64,000 nt of DNA from Nonomuraea guangzhouensis (GCF_019396345.1 NZ_JAHKRM010000006.1:389717-453716), one strand, 5' to 3'. Counted from the stretch's first letter, positions 7,547 through 15,937 are shown. Program-made: numbers and translations. The notes: generated by a model from the letters alone, not told the origin.

Positions 7547-8484
7547 CGCTTGATGTGCTCCGGGGCCTTCTACCTGCATGTCCGAAGCTCGATCGCCGAT
7601 TACCGAAAAGTCATATTCGGCGCGGTACGGCTCCGTCCTGCCAGAGGTAGAGGTCGCGCAGCAGAGAAATCTCGGCGCCGTGATGGATCAGCTCCTTGTT
7701 GACGTGCTGGACGATGACCTCCATGGGAAGCCGCTCGGGACCCACCGCGGGCGGATTCTCCAGGTCGGCGTCCGAGAGTTCGCGGACCCCCGCGTTCCAT
7801 CTCCCGTACATCTCATCGAGCTGTTTCAGCGCCTCGTCAGCGGTCCCCGCGTAGGCGAATGTCTGGGAGTCGATGTCCTGGCCGCCGAAGTGCCATCCGA
7901 CCCGATAGCCCAGGCACGAGACGATGATGTGCGCCAGCCGCCAGGCAATCGTGGTCACCGGCGCCGGCACCGGGTCAGGGGACGCGGAGTCCATCGTCCA
8001 CTCCCCTGAACCTGCCGACATCGGTGCGGCCGACGTGCCACGTGGGCGGATGCTCCAGCAGTCGCGCACCGGCTCCCAGAAGTACTCCTCATCGGCAAGA
8101 CCGTCCAGCCGCGGCCGCAGGTTCTTGCGCCAGTACCAGTCCAACTGCTCCGCGAGCCGCTCGCTTCTTGTCATTTCCGCACACTACCGGCCACGGAGAT
8201 CTAGCTGCGAGCCTCGCGGACGCCGTCGCCGGCCGTGGGCCGCGAGAACGTACCGCACCGGGAGATGATGCTGGGGGATGATGCGCCTTCGGGCCGCGCC
8301 GCCGCGAGTACCCCGAGCGAGCGCCATGCCAGAGCCTCCGACCTGCATGTTCGAAGATGGCGAAGACAGATGATCCCGAGACCAGCGACCCTGGAACACG
8401 ATAGGTGAGGCCAAATCTCGTCCTTGATCAAGGCAGTCAAGATTGCTAACTGGGGCCGACGCTCGCCCGTAGGTGGGGCCACTT
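7476..8484. mobile_element. IS-like inverted repeats enclosing a DinB gene
   Basis: A 17-base sequence, AAGTGGCCCCACCTACG, occurs at 7476-7492 and inverted at 8468-8484, pointing inward from both sides. A second GGCCCCA-containing unit follows inside each end (7501-7510 and about 8451-8459), and a weaker third copy is present on the right (about 8402-8420). Nested inward repeats of this kind resemble IS21-family termini. The ~1-kb interior has no transposase; its only gene is DinB-like on the minus strand. This may be a decayed insertion sequence or a non-autonomous element with passenger DNA. Confidence 0.5.
7611..8174 (-). CDS. DinB/YfiT-superfamily protein
   Basis: The 187-residue protein has the four-helix DinB pattern: a first helix LAEQLDWYWRKNLRPRLDGL, then the metal-site helix TTIAWRLAHIIVSCLGYRV, a third helix TADEALKQLDEMYGRWNAGV, and the C-terminal motif VIVQHVNKELIHHGAEISLL. 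The three expected metal-ligand histidines are seen in WRLAHI and HVNKELIHHG. Actinobacterial members are often mycothiol-dependent transferases or hydrolases; the substrate is unknown. It is the only gene between the IS-like inverted repeats, and reads toward the left one. Confidence 0.85.
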   Translation of the reverse strand: MTRSERLAEQLDWYWRKNLRPRLDGLADEEYFWEPVRDCWSIRPRGTSAAPMSAGSGEWTMDSASPDPVPAPVTTIAWRLAHIIVSCLGYRVGWHFGGQDIDSQTFAYAGTADEALKQLDEMYGRWNAGVRELSDADLENPPAVGPERLPMEVIVQHVNKELIHHGAEISLLRDLYLWQDGAVPRRI

Positions 8485-8596
8485 CTCACCCTGAAACCAC
8501 CTGAGGTCGACGCCCGTTGCGGTCCCCCGTCTGTCCGCGGCGTTCATCGAAGACCGAACGGCATTCCTGACCTGCATTGAGCCGTGTCTTCCACTC

Positions 8597-8650
8597 GTGC
8601 CCGTTCGCAGAGCGATCAGCGGGGACTCGCGGGGACGCGCGGCTCCTCGA
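8597..8650 (+). repeat. arm F: type 1 arm without a tRNA core
   Basis: GTGCCCGTTCGCAGAGCGAT followed by CAGCGGGGACTCGCGGGGAC reproduces the type 1 arm seen before scars A, D and E. No tRNA-Gly fragment follows; its place is taken by a long hairpin at 8655. The gene-free stretch 8175-8839 otherwise holds the right IS-like end and no gene I can support. Confidence 0.6.
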
Positions 8651-8654
8651 CTGG

Positions 8655-8684
8655 CAGGGGTCACGTCCGTGGACGTGACCCCTG
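8655..8684. repeat. 14-bp perfect hairpin with 2-nt loop
   Basis: CAGGGGTCACGTCC at 8655-8668 pairs perfectly with GGACGTGACCCCTG at 8671-8684 around GT. There is no T run, so a simple rho-independent terminator is unlikely on either strand. Its position directly after arm F, where other copies carry the tRNA-Gly core, suggests a recombination or protein-binding site. That is an inference. Confidence 0.55.
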
Positions 8685-8839
8685 TGACAACAACGGCCAC
8701 GAACGAAGGCAGATCAACTCAGCCTTCGGAACCGACGTTCTACGCAACGGGAGCCGTACGACCCTGTGAATGATCGTGCTCATAAGAAGCGGTCACCATG
8801 CGTTGATCTTCCTCCTGAAGCCTAACCTGTGTCCTGCGT

Positions 8840-9490
8840 CTAAACGGAGAACGGGTACGCATCGTTGACTACCAGTTCCGTCACCTTGAGCAGGCGGCGG
8901 TGGTAGTCATAGGCGTCGTGGAAGGAGGAGGGGTAGCCCAGGTGATGCAGATGCCATCGGAGTTTGCGCAGGCACCTGAGGAGAGTGGCTTTGTGGCCTG
9001 AGCCGGTCGTGCCGTTGTTGCGTAGGTAGGTCGATACGCAGTCGGCGAGAGTGGCGTTCAGTTCGACGAGGTCGTCCCTCACCGAGGTCGGTACGTCAGG
9101 GAATGGGACGGGCACATGCCGGCCCCACAGGATCCCGATCTCTCGAAACATCACCCGATGGCCTTCCGGCCCGGGCCATCTCCATCCATGCAGGTATCGC
9201 ACTTCGGACGCCAACGGACTACGGCGATGCCTTGACTTTTCGAGGCGGCGCCGGTCGGCGAAGGCGTCGATCTCCGCCAGCCAAGCATTCCGGCTGAGTT
9301 CCAGCATGTCCAGCGCTCGGATCAGAGCCAACTCATCGCGTCGAAGGTTTCCTGCCGTGGCCAGGTATGAGCAGGTCGCATTGAAGCCGATCGGGTGGTA
9401 GCGGCTGACTGCGCACCTCAGCGCGCGGAAGCGTCCTCCGTAAGGAAGATCACGATCGCGAACGCGTCTGGCGTATGTCCCGAATCCCAC
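8840..9490 (-). CDS. uncharacterised protein, 216 residues
   Basis: I do not recognise this family. The protein starts at GTG 9490 (VGFGTYARRVRDRDLPYGGR) with GGGGAAG upstream. It is rich in Arg, His and aromatic residues and looks largely helical: RRDELALIRALDMLELSRNA, then VRDDLVELNATLADCVSTYL, then HKATLLRCLRKLRWHLHHLG. There is no signal peptide or membrane segment. It is the last gene before scar C and could be a nucleic-acid-associated cargo protein. Coding status rests on length and a coherent codon pattern. Confidence 0.6.
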   Translation of the reverse strand: MGFGTYARRVRDRDLPYGGRFRALRCAVSRYHPIGFNATCSYLATAGNLRRDELALIRALDMLELSRNAWLAEIDAFADRRRLEKSRHRRSPLASEVRYLHGWRWPGPEGHRVMFREIGILWGRHVPVPFPDVPTSVRDDLVELNATLADCVSTYLRNNGTTGSGHKATLLRCLRKLRWHLHHLGYPSSFHDAYDYHRRLLKVTELVVNDAYPFSV

Positions 9491-9529
9491 GGCACCATCA
9501 TGTCTTCCCCGAGGCCTGGCACGCTTACC

Positions 9530-9765
9530 CTTCGGGCAGGTCGACGGCAGACGGGATGATCAGCTGGGCAGGATGCGCGCGTCGCACGAGAAACACCAGG
9601 TCGCGGGCTGATCGCCGGGCCATTAGCGGGCCATTGACAGGGGTGACGAGGGATCGATCACGGTCACTCAGGACCGGCTTTCTGCCCAGCTCAGCGCCTC
9701 ATCAGGCCGTGATTGATGCAGTTCCCAAGCTGACAGCGCGGGTTCGATTCCCGTCACCCGCTCTA
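9530..9765 (+). repeat. scar C: arm type 2 plus tRNA-Gly(CCC) 3' half
   Basis: Bases 9722-9765 carry TTCCCAAGCTGACAGCGCGG, then GTTCGATTCCCGTCACCCGC and TCTA, so only the penultimate C of CTCCA is changed. The ~190 bases before it match the arm of scar B closely, including TTCGGGCAGGTCGACGG, GACGGGATGATCAG, the GCCATTAGCGGGCCATT pair and GATCACGGTCACTC. It fills the gene-free 9491-9956 interval. Confidence 0.85.
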
Positions 9766-9956
9766 GGAGAGACCGGCTCGCCGCCCCCTTCGGAGGGTCG
9801 GCTTCGGAGGGTTCTTGTGCTGGTCGGGAGACGCTCCCCAAGCCTCTCGCCTTATGAGGTTCTCAGGGCGCGGTGTGCCCATTCATCACCATCGGCAACG
9901 GTAAGCCCTCGGCATCTAGACAGCCGAGGCTGAAAGATCGGCGCTAGCATGCGGCG

Positions 9957-10520
9957 ATGGACTGGGGCGCCTTCGAGAAGGCATGGCATGACAGCGGATG
10001 CCGCATCCTGAGTGACCTCGCAGCGGCGTGTCCAGGCGAGCGACTGTACGGCGCGGCCTTCCATCTCTTCTATATGGACGGCGTCAAGATCCTCCCGCCC
10101 GCCCTAGCCGCCAACATCGAGGCAGCGGTGCACGAGGACTATGAGTACTCGACACGGTTCACCCCGCCGGAGTGGCGGTGGGACGTCCTGGACGCGACGA
10201 GCGATGCGATGTCGCCGTGGTATCTCAGTCTCACTGAGGAGTATCTGGCACCCGCTGCCACCGAGACCGAACGGGATGCGGCGATGAACGCGCTCGAGGC
10301 GGCGCACGACACCGCGATGGCCAACGTCTGCAAAGCGATCACCACGACAGCGCGCCGGGGCGACATCCACGGGTCGCTTCCGCCTGGGTTCGTCGTCGTC
10401 ATCCTCGAAGGGCAACGCGGGGATGAGGAGGCCGGTCTGATCCGGAAGAGCGTCGACCCGCAGCTGCTGCCGACAGTCCCTGAGCTGGCCGAGTACCTGC
10501 GGCAACTCGAGGAGACTTGA
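9957..10520 (+). CDS. DUF4303-like protein
   Basis: The 187-residue soluble protein reads WGAFEKAWHDSGCRILSDLA, then YGAAFHLFYMDGVKILPPAL, then the tryptophan-rich YSTRFTPPEWRWDVLDATSD and MSPWYLSLTEEY, and a C-terminal strand VVVILEG with a final helix. This resembles DUF4303 proteins, which often accompany SUKH-type immunity genes. The assignment is by pattern and moderate. The ATG at 9957 begins the domain. It is the only gene between scars C and D. Confidence 0.6.
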   Translation: MDWGAFEKAWHDSGCRILSDLAAACPGERLYGAAFHLFYMDGVKILPPALAANIEAAVHEDYEYSTRFTPPEWRWDVLDATSDAMSPWYLSLTEEYLAPAATETERDAAMNALEAAHDTAMANVCKAITTTARRGDIHGSLPPGFVVVILEGQRGDEEAGLIRKSVDPQLLPTVPELAEYLRQLEET

Positions 10521-10705
10521 GCCCCCCCAGCCAGCTCAGCGTCCCTCAGTTCAGTCGCGATTACCCAGCTCTCCAAGACAGGTCTCTTGCCGATCCTGTA
10601 AAACAGAGCGCCCGCAAAAGAGCAGCCCTTGTACGTGAAGGACCTCTAGCGCGAGCTGATTTGAACGGCGTCAGAGACGCGTGGGGGACCTACCGATCAG
10701 AAGGT

Positions 10706-10860
10706 GCGTGCCCGTTCGGACGGCGATCAGCAGGGAGTCACGGGGACTCAGCGGCACTCAACCCATGTCTGCCCAGGTCAGCGCTTCTCCAGCTCAGTCC
10801 GCATGATCTTGAAAGAGTCCCAAGCTGACAGCGCGGGTTCGATTCCCGTCACCCGCTCCA
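10706..10860 (+). repeat. scar D: arm type 1 plus tRNA-Gly(CCC) 3' half
   Basis: The core 10818-10860 runs from TCCCAAGCTGACAGCGCGG to the CACCCGCTCCA end without change relative to scar A. The bases before it (GAAAGAG) do not restore the 5' anticodon stem. The arm, GTGCCCGTTCGGACGGCGAT then GGGAGTCACGGGGACTCAGC, is type 1 and shared with scar E and arm F. It occupies the gene-free stretch 10521-10894. Confidence 0.85.
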
Positions 10861-10894
10861 AGCACGAAAAGCACTGTCCGGCATGCCGGATCGC

Positions 10895-11521
10895 CTACTG
10901 CTCGAACCAGGCCACCAAGCGGACAGCATCGTCTCCGTGAATGTGCGCGAGCGTACGCATGACTGTCCATACCCCGTGCCAGAGGCTGTCGGGCGGGACG
11001 GCGAGGCGGCGCGTGGCACGCTCAACACGGAAGACAGTGTCTCTGTCCTTCCATTCGGTGCCTTCATCCCACAGCACGGCAACCTGATAAGGGTCGACCG
11101 TCAAGGTATCCACACCACTTACCCGAGCAAATCTGCGGCTCCATACCGAGCGGTAAACGAGCTCTAGGCTCTGATCGGGAAGCTGCCGGTACTGGGCCAC
11201 GTTGGTCGGGTGAAGCGCGGGTTCATCCCAGTCGATCGCGGTGACCTCATCCCAGTTCAACCACGTGACACCGAAGGCAGCTTCTCCCCATTCCGCCAAA
11301 CCCGCTTTGGCGATCTCCGACGCATCCTGGGGGAGCCCGCGATCGGCCGCTATCGGTCGCCAGTGGCCTGAGCGGCGAATCCCGAAGAGGCACTCGAAGG
11401 CTTCGTAGTCTCTGCCCACCAACATCTTCAGCGAGATAGCAGCAACCCAAGCGGTCTCGCCGACATCGAGTCCGGGAGTCCATGTACGGCACTCGATGAA
11501 TCCGTGGATGTCGGTTCCCAT
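10895..11521 (-). CDS. uncharacterised protein with MGTDIHGF start
   Basis: The 208-residue protein starts MGTDIHGFIECRTWTPGLDV and contains VGRDYEAFECLFGIRRSGHW, then AFGVTWLNWDEVTAIDWDEP, and a C-terminal LWHGVWTVMRTLAHIHGDDA. A TDIHGxxE start recurs among uncharacterised bacterial and phage proteins, but I cannot name the family or a function. There is no signal peptide or membrane segment. The frame is open further upstream, but that part overlaps scar E repeat sequence, so I chose the ATG at 11521. It is the sole gene between scars D and E. Confidence 0.65.
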   Translation of the reverse strand: MGTDIHGFIECRTWTPGLDVGETAWVAAISLKMLVGRDYEAFECLFGIRRSGHWRPIAADRGLPQDASEIAKAGLAEWGEAAFGVTWLNWDEVTAIDWDEPALHPTNVAQYRQLPDQSLELVYRSVWSRRFARVSGVDTLTVDPYQVAVLWDEGTEWKDRDTVFRVERATRRLAVPPDSLWHGVWTVMRTLAHIHGDDAVRLVAWFEQ

Positions 11522-11650
11522 GCCGAGATCTTCTTGTCCGCGCAGAGGCGCTGTCCAACCCTTTGTGATCACGAGGCGGTAGGTGGATGAGGTAGATGCT
11601 CGAGCAGAGCGAGCGGAGTGCGCGCGGGCCGGCCAGGCCGTGCCCGCTGC

Positions 11651-11775
11651 GTGCCCGTTCGGACGGCGATCAGCGGGCAGTCGCGGGGACTCACGGTCAC
11701 TCGACCGGCATCGTCCCAGGTCCGCGTTTCCCTGGTCAGACGCTGTGATCATGAAAGACTTTCCAAGCTGACAGC
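11651..11775 (+). repeat. scar E: arm type 1 plus truncated tRNA-Gly fragment
   Basis: The arm, GTGCCCGTTCGGACGGCGAT then a CGCGGGGACTCACGGTCACT block, is almost the same as at scar D. The core keeps only TTCCAAGCTGACAGC (11761-11775), lacking one C of the loop, and then diverges, so the T arm and acceptor strand are lost. It lies in the gene-free stretch 11522-11989, whose remaining ~210 bases hold nothing I can identify. Confidence 0.7.
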
Positions 11776-11989
11776 TTGCCTGGCCGATCACTATTGCCAG
11801 GCTCAGCAGACCATCCGGTTGGGCGAAATCGAATGCTCGCGTGAGGGCAAGGAACTCGGCACTGCCCTTCGATGTACGACGGCCGATCTTCAGAAGTCAG
11901 TCGACGGCCGGAGTTCGCGCCCAGAGAATGGGAAGACATAGACGCCACGAGCCTGCGGAGCTTGTCAGCTCAAGTCCTTCTGCACAGGG

Positions 11990-12955
11990 TCATGCCGTCG
12001 ATTGGCTGGGCGTGTAGACCAGGTCGACCCATTCCCGCTTGGCTTTCGCCGTAAAGCTCGCCAGGACACGGGTGATCTTGCCGTTCAGGTCAATCACTAC
12101 TACCCGGGAGCCATCGTTGTCACTAGCCTCGACGGACAGGTGCTGATCGTCCCACCATCCGATCGCCGGCCCGCCCTCGTTGACGCGCTTAACGAGCTTG
12201 CCCGTTTTGAAGTCCCACAGGCAGAAGTGGTTCTCGGTATACACGCACAGCGTGAGGATTCGCCTGCCCGAGGGCGAGAACGAATCCGTGCCGTGCATGA
12301 TGCCGATCTTGCGTAGCGTGCGGAGCGTGCGCCCGTCCTGCCGGTACACACGGACGCCTGCGTACAGGTCCGAGATGCCGGCGACCAGATATTTGCCGTC
12401 CGGAGTCCACTGGAAAGTCGCATGTTCGTGGACGCTGCGGACGGTTACGGCCTTCGAGGTGCCGGCGACGGGGTCAACGATGACGAAGCCGACCGTTTCG
12501 ATCTCGTCTTTTTGGATGCTGAGGACGAGTCTGCGACCATCACGTGCCCAAATGGGGCTGGTGGCGTTCAGCGGTTTCCGTACCGTACGAATGCGCTTGG
12601 ACCTGCCCTCGCTATCGAAGATCACAACGGAGTTGTATGTCCCGGGAGAGGAGTAGGGCACGCCCGCGACGTTTCCACCTTTCGGCGCCGGTTGCAGCTC
12701 GCCATACCCTTTCTTCGCCACGAAGGTATTCCCATCGGATGAGCGGAGATAGGCGGCACGGCGTGATGACGACACCTCCTTGCTGAAGGCCGTCATCCTC
12801 CACGGATCACCGTCCTGCTCATGTAATACGACGCCAGCGTTGGGCACGTCGATGTCGACGCCGATGCGTTGCTGAGCGGATGCGGGAGTGGTGGCGAGCA
12901 TGGACAGAAGCAGGCTCACGGATAGCACACCACGTAACAGGAGAGCGTTGATCAC
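11990..12955 (-). CDS. secreted beta-propeller-like protein
   Basis: The 321-residue protein has a signal peptide, residues 1-27: LLLRGVLSVSLLLSMLATTP with ASA before the cleavage site. The mature part repeats propeller-blade patterns resembling TolB/WD40-like units, for example SPIWARDGRRLVLSIQKDE, TFQWTPDGKYLVAGISDLYA and DSFSPSGRRILTLCVY, with LWDF and WWDD elements. It probably acts outside the membrane as a binding scaffold; no catalytic motif is visible. It is on the minus strand and 68 bp from the start of the next plus-strand frame, so the two share a divergent promoter region. Confidence 0.72.
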   Translation of the reverse strand: MINALLLRGVLSVSLLLSMLATTPASAQQRIGVDIDVPNAGVVLHEQDGDPWRMTAFSKEVSSSRRAAYLRSSDGNTFVAKKGYGELQPAPKGGNVAGVPYSSPGTYNSVVIFDSEGRSKRIRTVRKPLNATSPIWARDGRRLVLSIQKDEIETVGFVIVDPVAGTSKAVTVRSVHEHATFQWTPDGKYLVAGISDLYAGVRVYRQDGRTLRTLRKIGIMHGTDSFSPSGRRILTLCVYTENHFCLWDFKTGKLVKRVNEGGPAIGWWDDQHLSVEASDNDGSRVVVIDLNGKITRVLASFTAKAKREWVDLVYTPSQSTA

Positions 12956-13068
12956 GATGGCAGCATAGAGAAAGGTCGTGGTCTGCGAAGGCGTCCACGT
13001 TAGGATCGCGCTGTCTTGACAACGTGATCTATCGCGCTCTTATAGAGATGGGGGAAGTTCACCACAGC

Positions 13069-13566
13069 ATGACCAGCCACATGGAACGCCCGCTGCTCTT
13101 CCTCGATGTCGACGGGCCGCTTCTCCCATTCGGTGAGGCCCCGCAACGCGAACCGTTGGCTACCACACCCGACTCACACTTGGCGCGGCTCACCTCCGAA
13201 GTGGGGCGTCGGCTGGCGGCGCTGCCCTGCGAACTCGTCTGGGCCACCACCTGGGAAGACGAGGCGAACGCCGAGATAGCACCCCGAATCGGGCTGCCGT
13301 GCCTGCCAGTCGTGAACTGGCCGGACCCATCCGACGGGGATGAACGTGAGAACCAATGGTTCGGGCTTCACTGGAAGACCCGGACCCTGGTGAACTGGGC
13401 GGCCGGACGCGCGTTCGCCTGGGTCGACGACGAGATCACCGACGCCGATCGGGACTGGGTCTCCACGCACCATGGCGGCCGGGCACTCCTCCACCACGTG
13501 GAGTCATTCCGGGGACTCGCCGACGAAGATTTCGCAGCCCTCGATCAATGGCTTCGAGCTCTGTGA
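13069..13566 (+). CDS. HAD-like domain protein (HAD_SAK_2 type)
   Basis: The 165-residue protein begins MTSHMERPLLFLDVDGPLLP, where DVDG is the HAD motif I loop. It continues LPCELVWATTWEDEANAEIA, LPVVNWP and HWKTRTLVNWAAGRAFAWVD with DDEITDAD, then ends FRGLADEDFAALDQWLRAL. This matches the HAD-like domain first described in Swiss-army-knife RNA repair proteins, here stand-alone. The second Asp of motif I is present, so phosphatase activity is possible. I chose ATG 13069 because GGGGGAAG lies upstream; ATG 13081 is an alternative. Confidence 0.75.
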   Translation: MTSHMERPLLFLDVDGPLLPFGEAPQREPLATTPDSHLARLTSEVGRRLAALPCELVWATTWEDEANAEIAPRIGLPCLPVVNWPDPSDGDERENQWFGLHWKTRTLVNWAAGRAFAWVDDEITDADRDWVSTHHGGRALLHHVESFRGLADEDFAALDQWLRAL

Positions 13567-13594
13567 ATCACCCACAATCCATAGGATTTAACAA

Positions 13595-13745
13595 TTACTC
13601 CCACAGCCCTCGTTCGGCTACCAACTGCTCCAGCTCCTCATCGGACAGACCCTCGACAGGGGCCTGCATGTGGTCCCGAGTAGCGGCTTGGGCCACGATC
13701 AGATTGGGCTCCCGGAAGTAGGCCTCACCTCGGGCGGACTTGGCG
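13595..13745 (-). pseudogene. possible C-terminal gene remnant
   Basis: One minus-strand frame reads GEAYFREPNLIVAQAATRDH and ends VEGLSDEELEQLVAERGLWE before a TAA. It looks like a natural acidic C-terminus but has no start in the same frame, since the upstream bases belong to the WD40 gene. It may be the tail of a displaced gene. The evidence is weak. Confidence 0.3.
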
Positions 13746-13752
13746 TGAACAC

Positions 13753-14838
13753 CTAGCGGGACTCGTTGCTTTTGATCTCCGGAAGGTCCCAGAGACGGAC
13801 GGTGTGGTCTCGGCCGGCGGTGATGACGGCGGGGTGGGCATTCAGTTCGGTGAACCGGACGGCGAACACCTCGCTGGGGGCGTCGCGTTCCTCCCTCCGG
13901 TGCGCGGTGTTCGGCTCTGCCAGCAGGCGCCGATCCGCGATGTCCCACAGGCAGAGCGTGCCGTCCTCGCCGCCGGTCGCCGCGACCACGCGACCGTCCA
14001 CGACACCGGCATCGAGGCACTCGACATTGCCTCCCGGCACGGTGATCGGCTCGGCCCAGACCGGGTCGTCGGCGTCGCTCACATCGCACACCGCAATGAC
14101 CCGTTCTCCGGCCGCGACCAGGAACGCCTGGTCTTGACTGGTGGCCAGCGCGAAATGGTTAAAGCCGTCATCGATGTCGTCGGGCACGTCGAGTTCGACG
14201 ATGGGTTCGTCTTCGTCGAAGTCCCACACGGTGATGCCGCCCTGCACGCCGTTGGCCGCGATGACCGACCGTCCCCACAGTGTTCCGGCTGCGATGCCCC
14301 CTGCGCATTCCAGTTCGTCGGTCAGCCAGAAGAGACCTTCTTCGCCGTCATCGTTCCCGGGCTCGTGCGCGTCGAGGTCGTCGGTCTCGGGCTTGCCGTT
14401 CTTCGCCGGGCTCTGCACCTCCATGCCCGGGGCGGCAAAGCCGAGAACGAAGAGGGTCTGTCCGCTGAGTGTCACCGCGCGAGCCGAGCTCACGCTTGTG
14501 GGTTCGGCACCGTCTAGTACCGCGCCGGTTTCCAGGTCCCATTGCGCGAAACCCTGGTGGTCACCGCCGCCGCCGACCACGATCCGGCCGTTGACCACCG
14601 CGGCTCCGAGCGCGGTGAGATCGGTGTAATCAATGTCCGAGTCTCCTTCATCAAGCCACGGATTATCGAGTTGGTACTCGGTCCACTCATCGGTCGTCGG
14701 ATCCCACGTGCAGGCGCGTCGGCTGACATCGTGCGTGCACACCACCAAAGGGCGTTCAGCCATGACGACGAGGTCGAAATCCAGGACGGCGCTTTCGGAG
14801 GGCACCTGGCTGGTCAGGACGGGTCGGAGTGCAGGCAT
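13753..14838 (-). CDS. cytoplasmic WD40-repeat protein
   Basis: The 361-residue protein shows several WD-type repeats: ACTWDPTTDEWTEY, FAQWDLETGAVLDGAEPTSV, ITVWDFDEDEPIVELDVPDD, TLCLWDIADRRLLAEP and the final ITAGRDHTVRLWDLPE. It is acidic and has no signal peptide or membrane segment, so it is probably a soluble beta-propeller scaffold. WD40 proteins of this style occur in large actinomycete families and in conflict systems, and the partner is unknown here. A possible gene remnant lies just downstream. Confidence 0.78.
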   Translation of the reverse strand: MPALRPVLTSQVPSESAVLDFDLVVMAERPLVVCTHDVSRRACTWDPTTDEWTEYQLDNPWLDEGDSDIDYTDLTALGAAVVNGRIVVGGGGDHQGFAQWDLETGAVLDGAEPTSVSSARAVTLSGQTLFVLGFAAPGMEVQSPAKNGKPETDDLDAHEPGNDDGEEGLFWLTDELECAGGIAAGTLWGRSVIAANGVQGGITVWDFDEDEPIVELDVPDDIDDGFNHFALATSQDQAFLVAAGERVIAVCDVSDADDPVWAEPITVPGGNVECLDAGVVDGRVVAATGGEDGTLCLWDIADRRLLAEPNTAHRREERDAPSEVFAVRFTELNAHPAVITAGRDHTVRLWDLPEIKSNESR

Positions 14839-14969
14839 GGACGGATCTTAGGCGCGGAGCCCGACAATGATCAGCAAAATACCCGGTTGTGACAGGGGAT
14901 CCTTCGCAGGATGAACGACTCTGCGCTGTCGTTGTCGAGCCTCAGCGAGGAGAGCACTTCACCAGCTTG

Positions 14970-15113
14970 ATCGTCGTGCCATCAAAGGCGGTGGCGAGGG
15001 GTCAACCACGGTCACTCATGACCGTCCTCAGCCGCAGCTCAACGCCTCTACGAGCCAAGATCCCTGCAATTCCCAAGCTGACAGCACGGGTTCGATTCCC
15101 GTCACCCGCTCCA
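14970..15113 (+). repeat. scar G: arm type 2 (short) plus tRNA-Gly(CCC) 3' half
   Basis: The core 15070-15113 is complete from TTCCCAAGCTGACAGC to CACCCGCTCCA, with one change (ACGGG for GCGGG) in the T stem, which would break a pair. The arm, GTGCCATCAAAGG then GAGGGGTCAACCACGGTCAC and CTCAACGCC, is the type 2 kind. It lies in the gene-free stretch 14839-15208. Confidence 0.85.
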
Positions 15114-15208
15114 CTTATGAAGGCCCAGCTCAGGATGTGAATCCAGATTGTGGATCTTCGTCAGCTTCTGAAATAACCCTCTGGGCCAAGAGGCCTTCGG
15201 GCGCTTGC

Positions 15209-15427
15209 TCATTCGGACCGGCGCCGCCTGGTGCGATAGTGCTCGGCACGCTCCGCCGCCATGCGTTCCCGTCGCTTCTGAGTCAGGATCTCTTGGGGAC
15301 TCGGCACCCGCCGCTGCTCATGTCTGATCGCCAGGCGGATCGCCCAATAAAGAAAGAAGAACACCAGCACCGCCGGAACGACCCATGTCACCAGCAAGTA
15401 CAGAATCTCGGCTAACCCGCTCGCCAT
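15209..15427 (-). CDS. small single-span membrane protein
   Basis: The 72-residue protein starts at the ATG at 15427, five bases after a perfect GGAGG. It has one hydrophobic span, about residues 6-29 (EILYLLVTWVVPAVLVFFFL), followed by a basic cytoplasmic tail (RLAIRHEQRRVPSPQE and RTRRRRSE). No family is recognisable. The good ribosome-binding site and clean topology support a real gene. It lies immediately downstream of an IS256 transposase scrap on the same strand. Confidence 0.6.
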   Translation of the reverse strand: MASGLAEILYLLVTWVVPAVLVFFFLYWAIRLAIRHEQRRVPSPQEILTQKRRERMAAERAEHYRTRRRRSE

Positions 15428-15479
15428 CTGATCCTCCGTATAGGGGAAACCAGCATGCCTGATCTTGCAGACTGCGTCC

Positions 15480-15659
15480 ATCGATGACTTCGCGAGTTGG
15501 TCCGCTCGCTGCTGCGCCGGCCGTAGCCAGCCCGGCACAGGGGGTCGGCCTCGGCCGACATCAACGCTTCGGCCATGGTCTTGACCATGGATCGCAACAT
15601 CTCCGGGTCATCTGCCCCCCAGCCACTCACCGGGCGTCACACTGTTGTCTGCGGCCATC
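15480..15659 (-). pseudogene. IS256-family transposase N-terminal scrap
   Basis: From an ATG at 15659 the minus strand reads MAADNSVTPGEWLG. After a frame change it continues DDPEMLRSMVKTMAEALMSA, EADPLCRAGYG and RRSSERTNSR. This is the conserved N-terminus of Mutator/IS256-type transposases (family members read MSAEADALCGAxYGERSxxR). The DDE catalytic domain is absent and the frame is broken, so it is only a fossil. The rest of the 15660-15937 interval shows no gene. Confidence 0.7.
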
Positions 15660-15937
15660 GCCTTGTTCTCCTTCGATCTTGAACTGCGCACTCGAAGGAT
15701 CACGCGATGGCCGTCCCCATTTCACGGTGCCACACCCGCCACCAGGCCAAACTCGTACACCACTCCCCGTGGACGCAGCCGAACTAACTTGCACTCGCCG
15801 TCCGGGTACCTAGGACATCCGATCGCAGCGCAGGCGCAGCGGGGGCATCGCCATGCGGCCGCTGGGCCGCATCAGACAACGCGCCGACTCGTCGGCGGGC
15901 CGCTGCGAGCGCGTCCCCGCTTGTATACGATCACATT

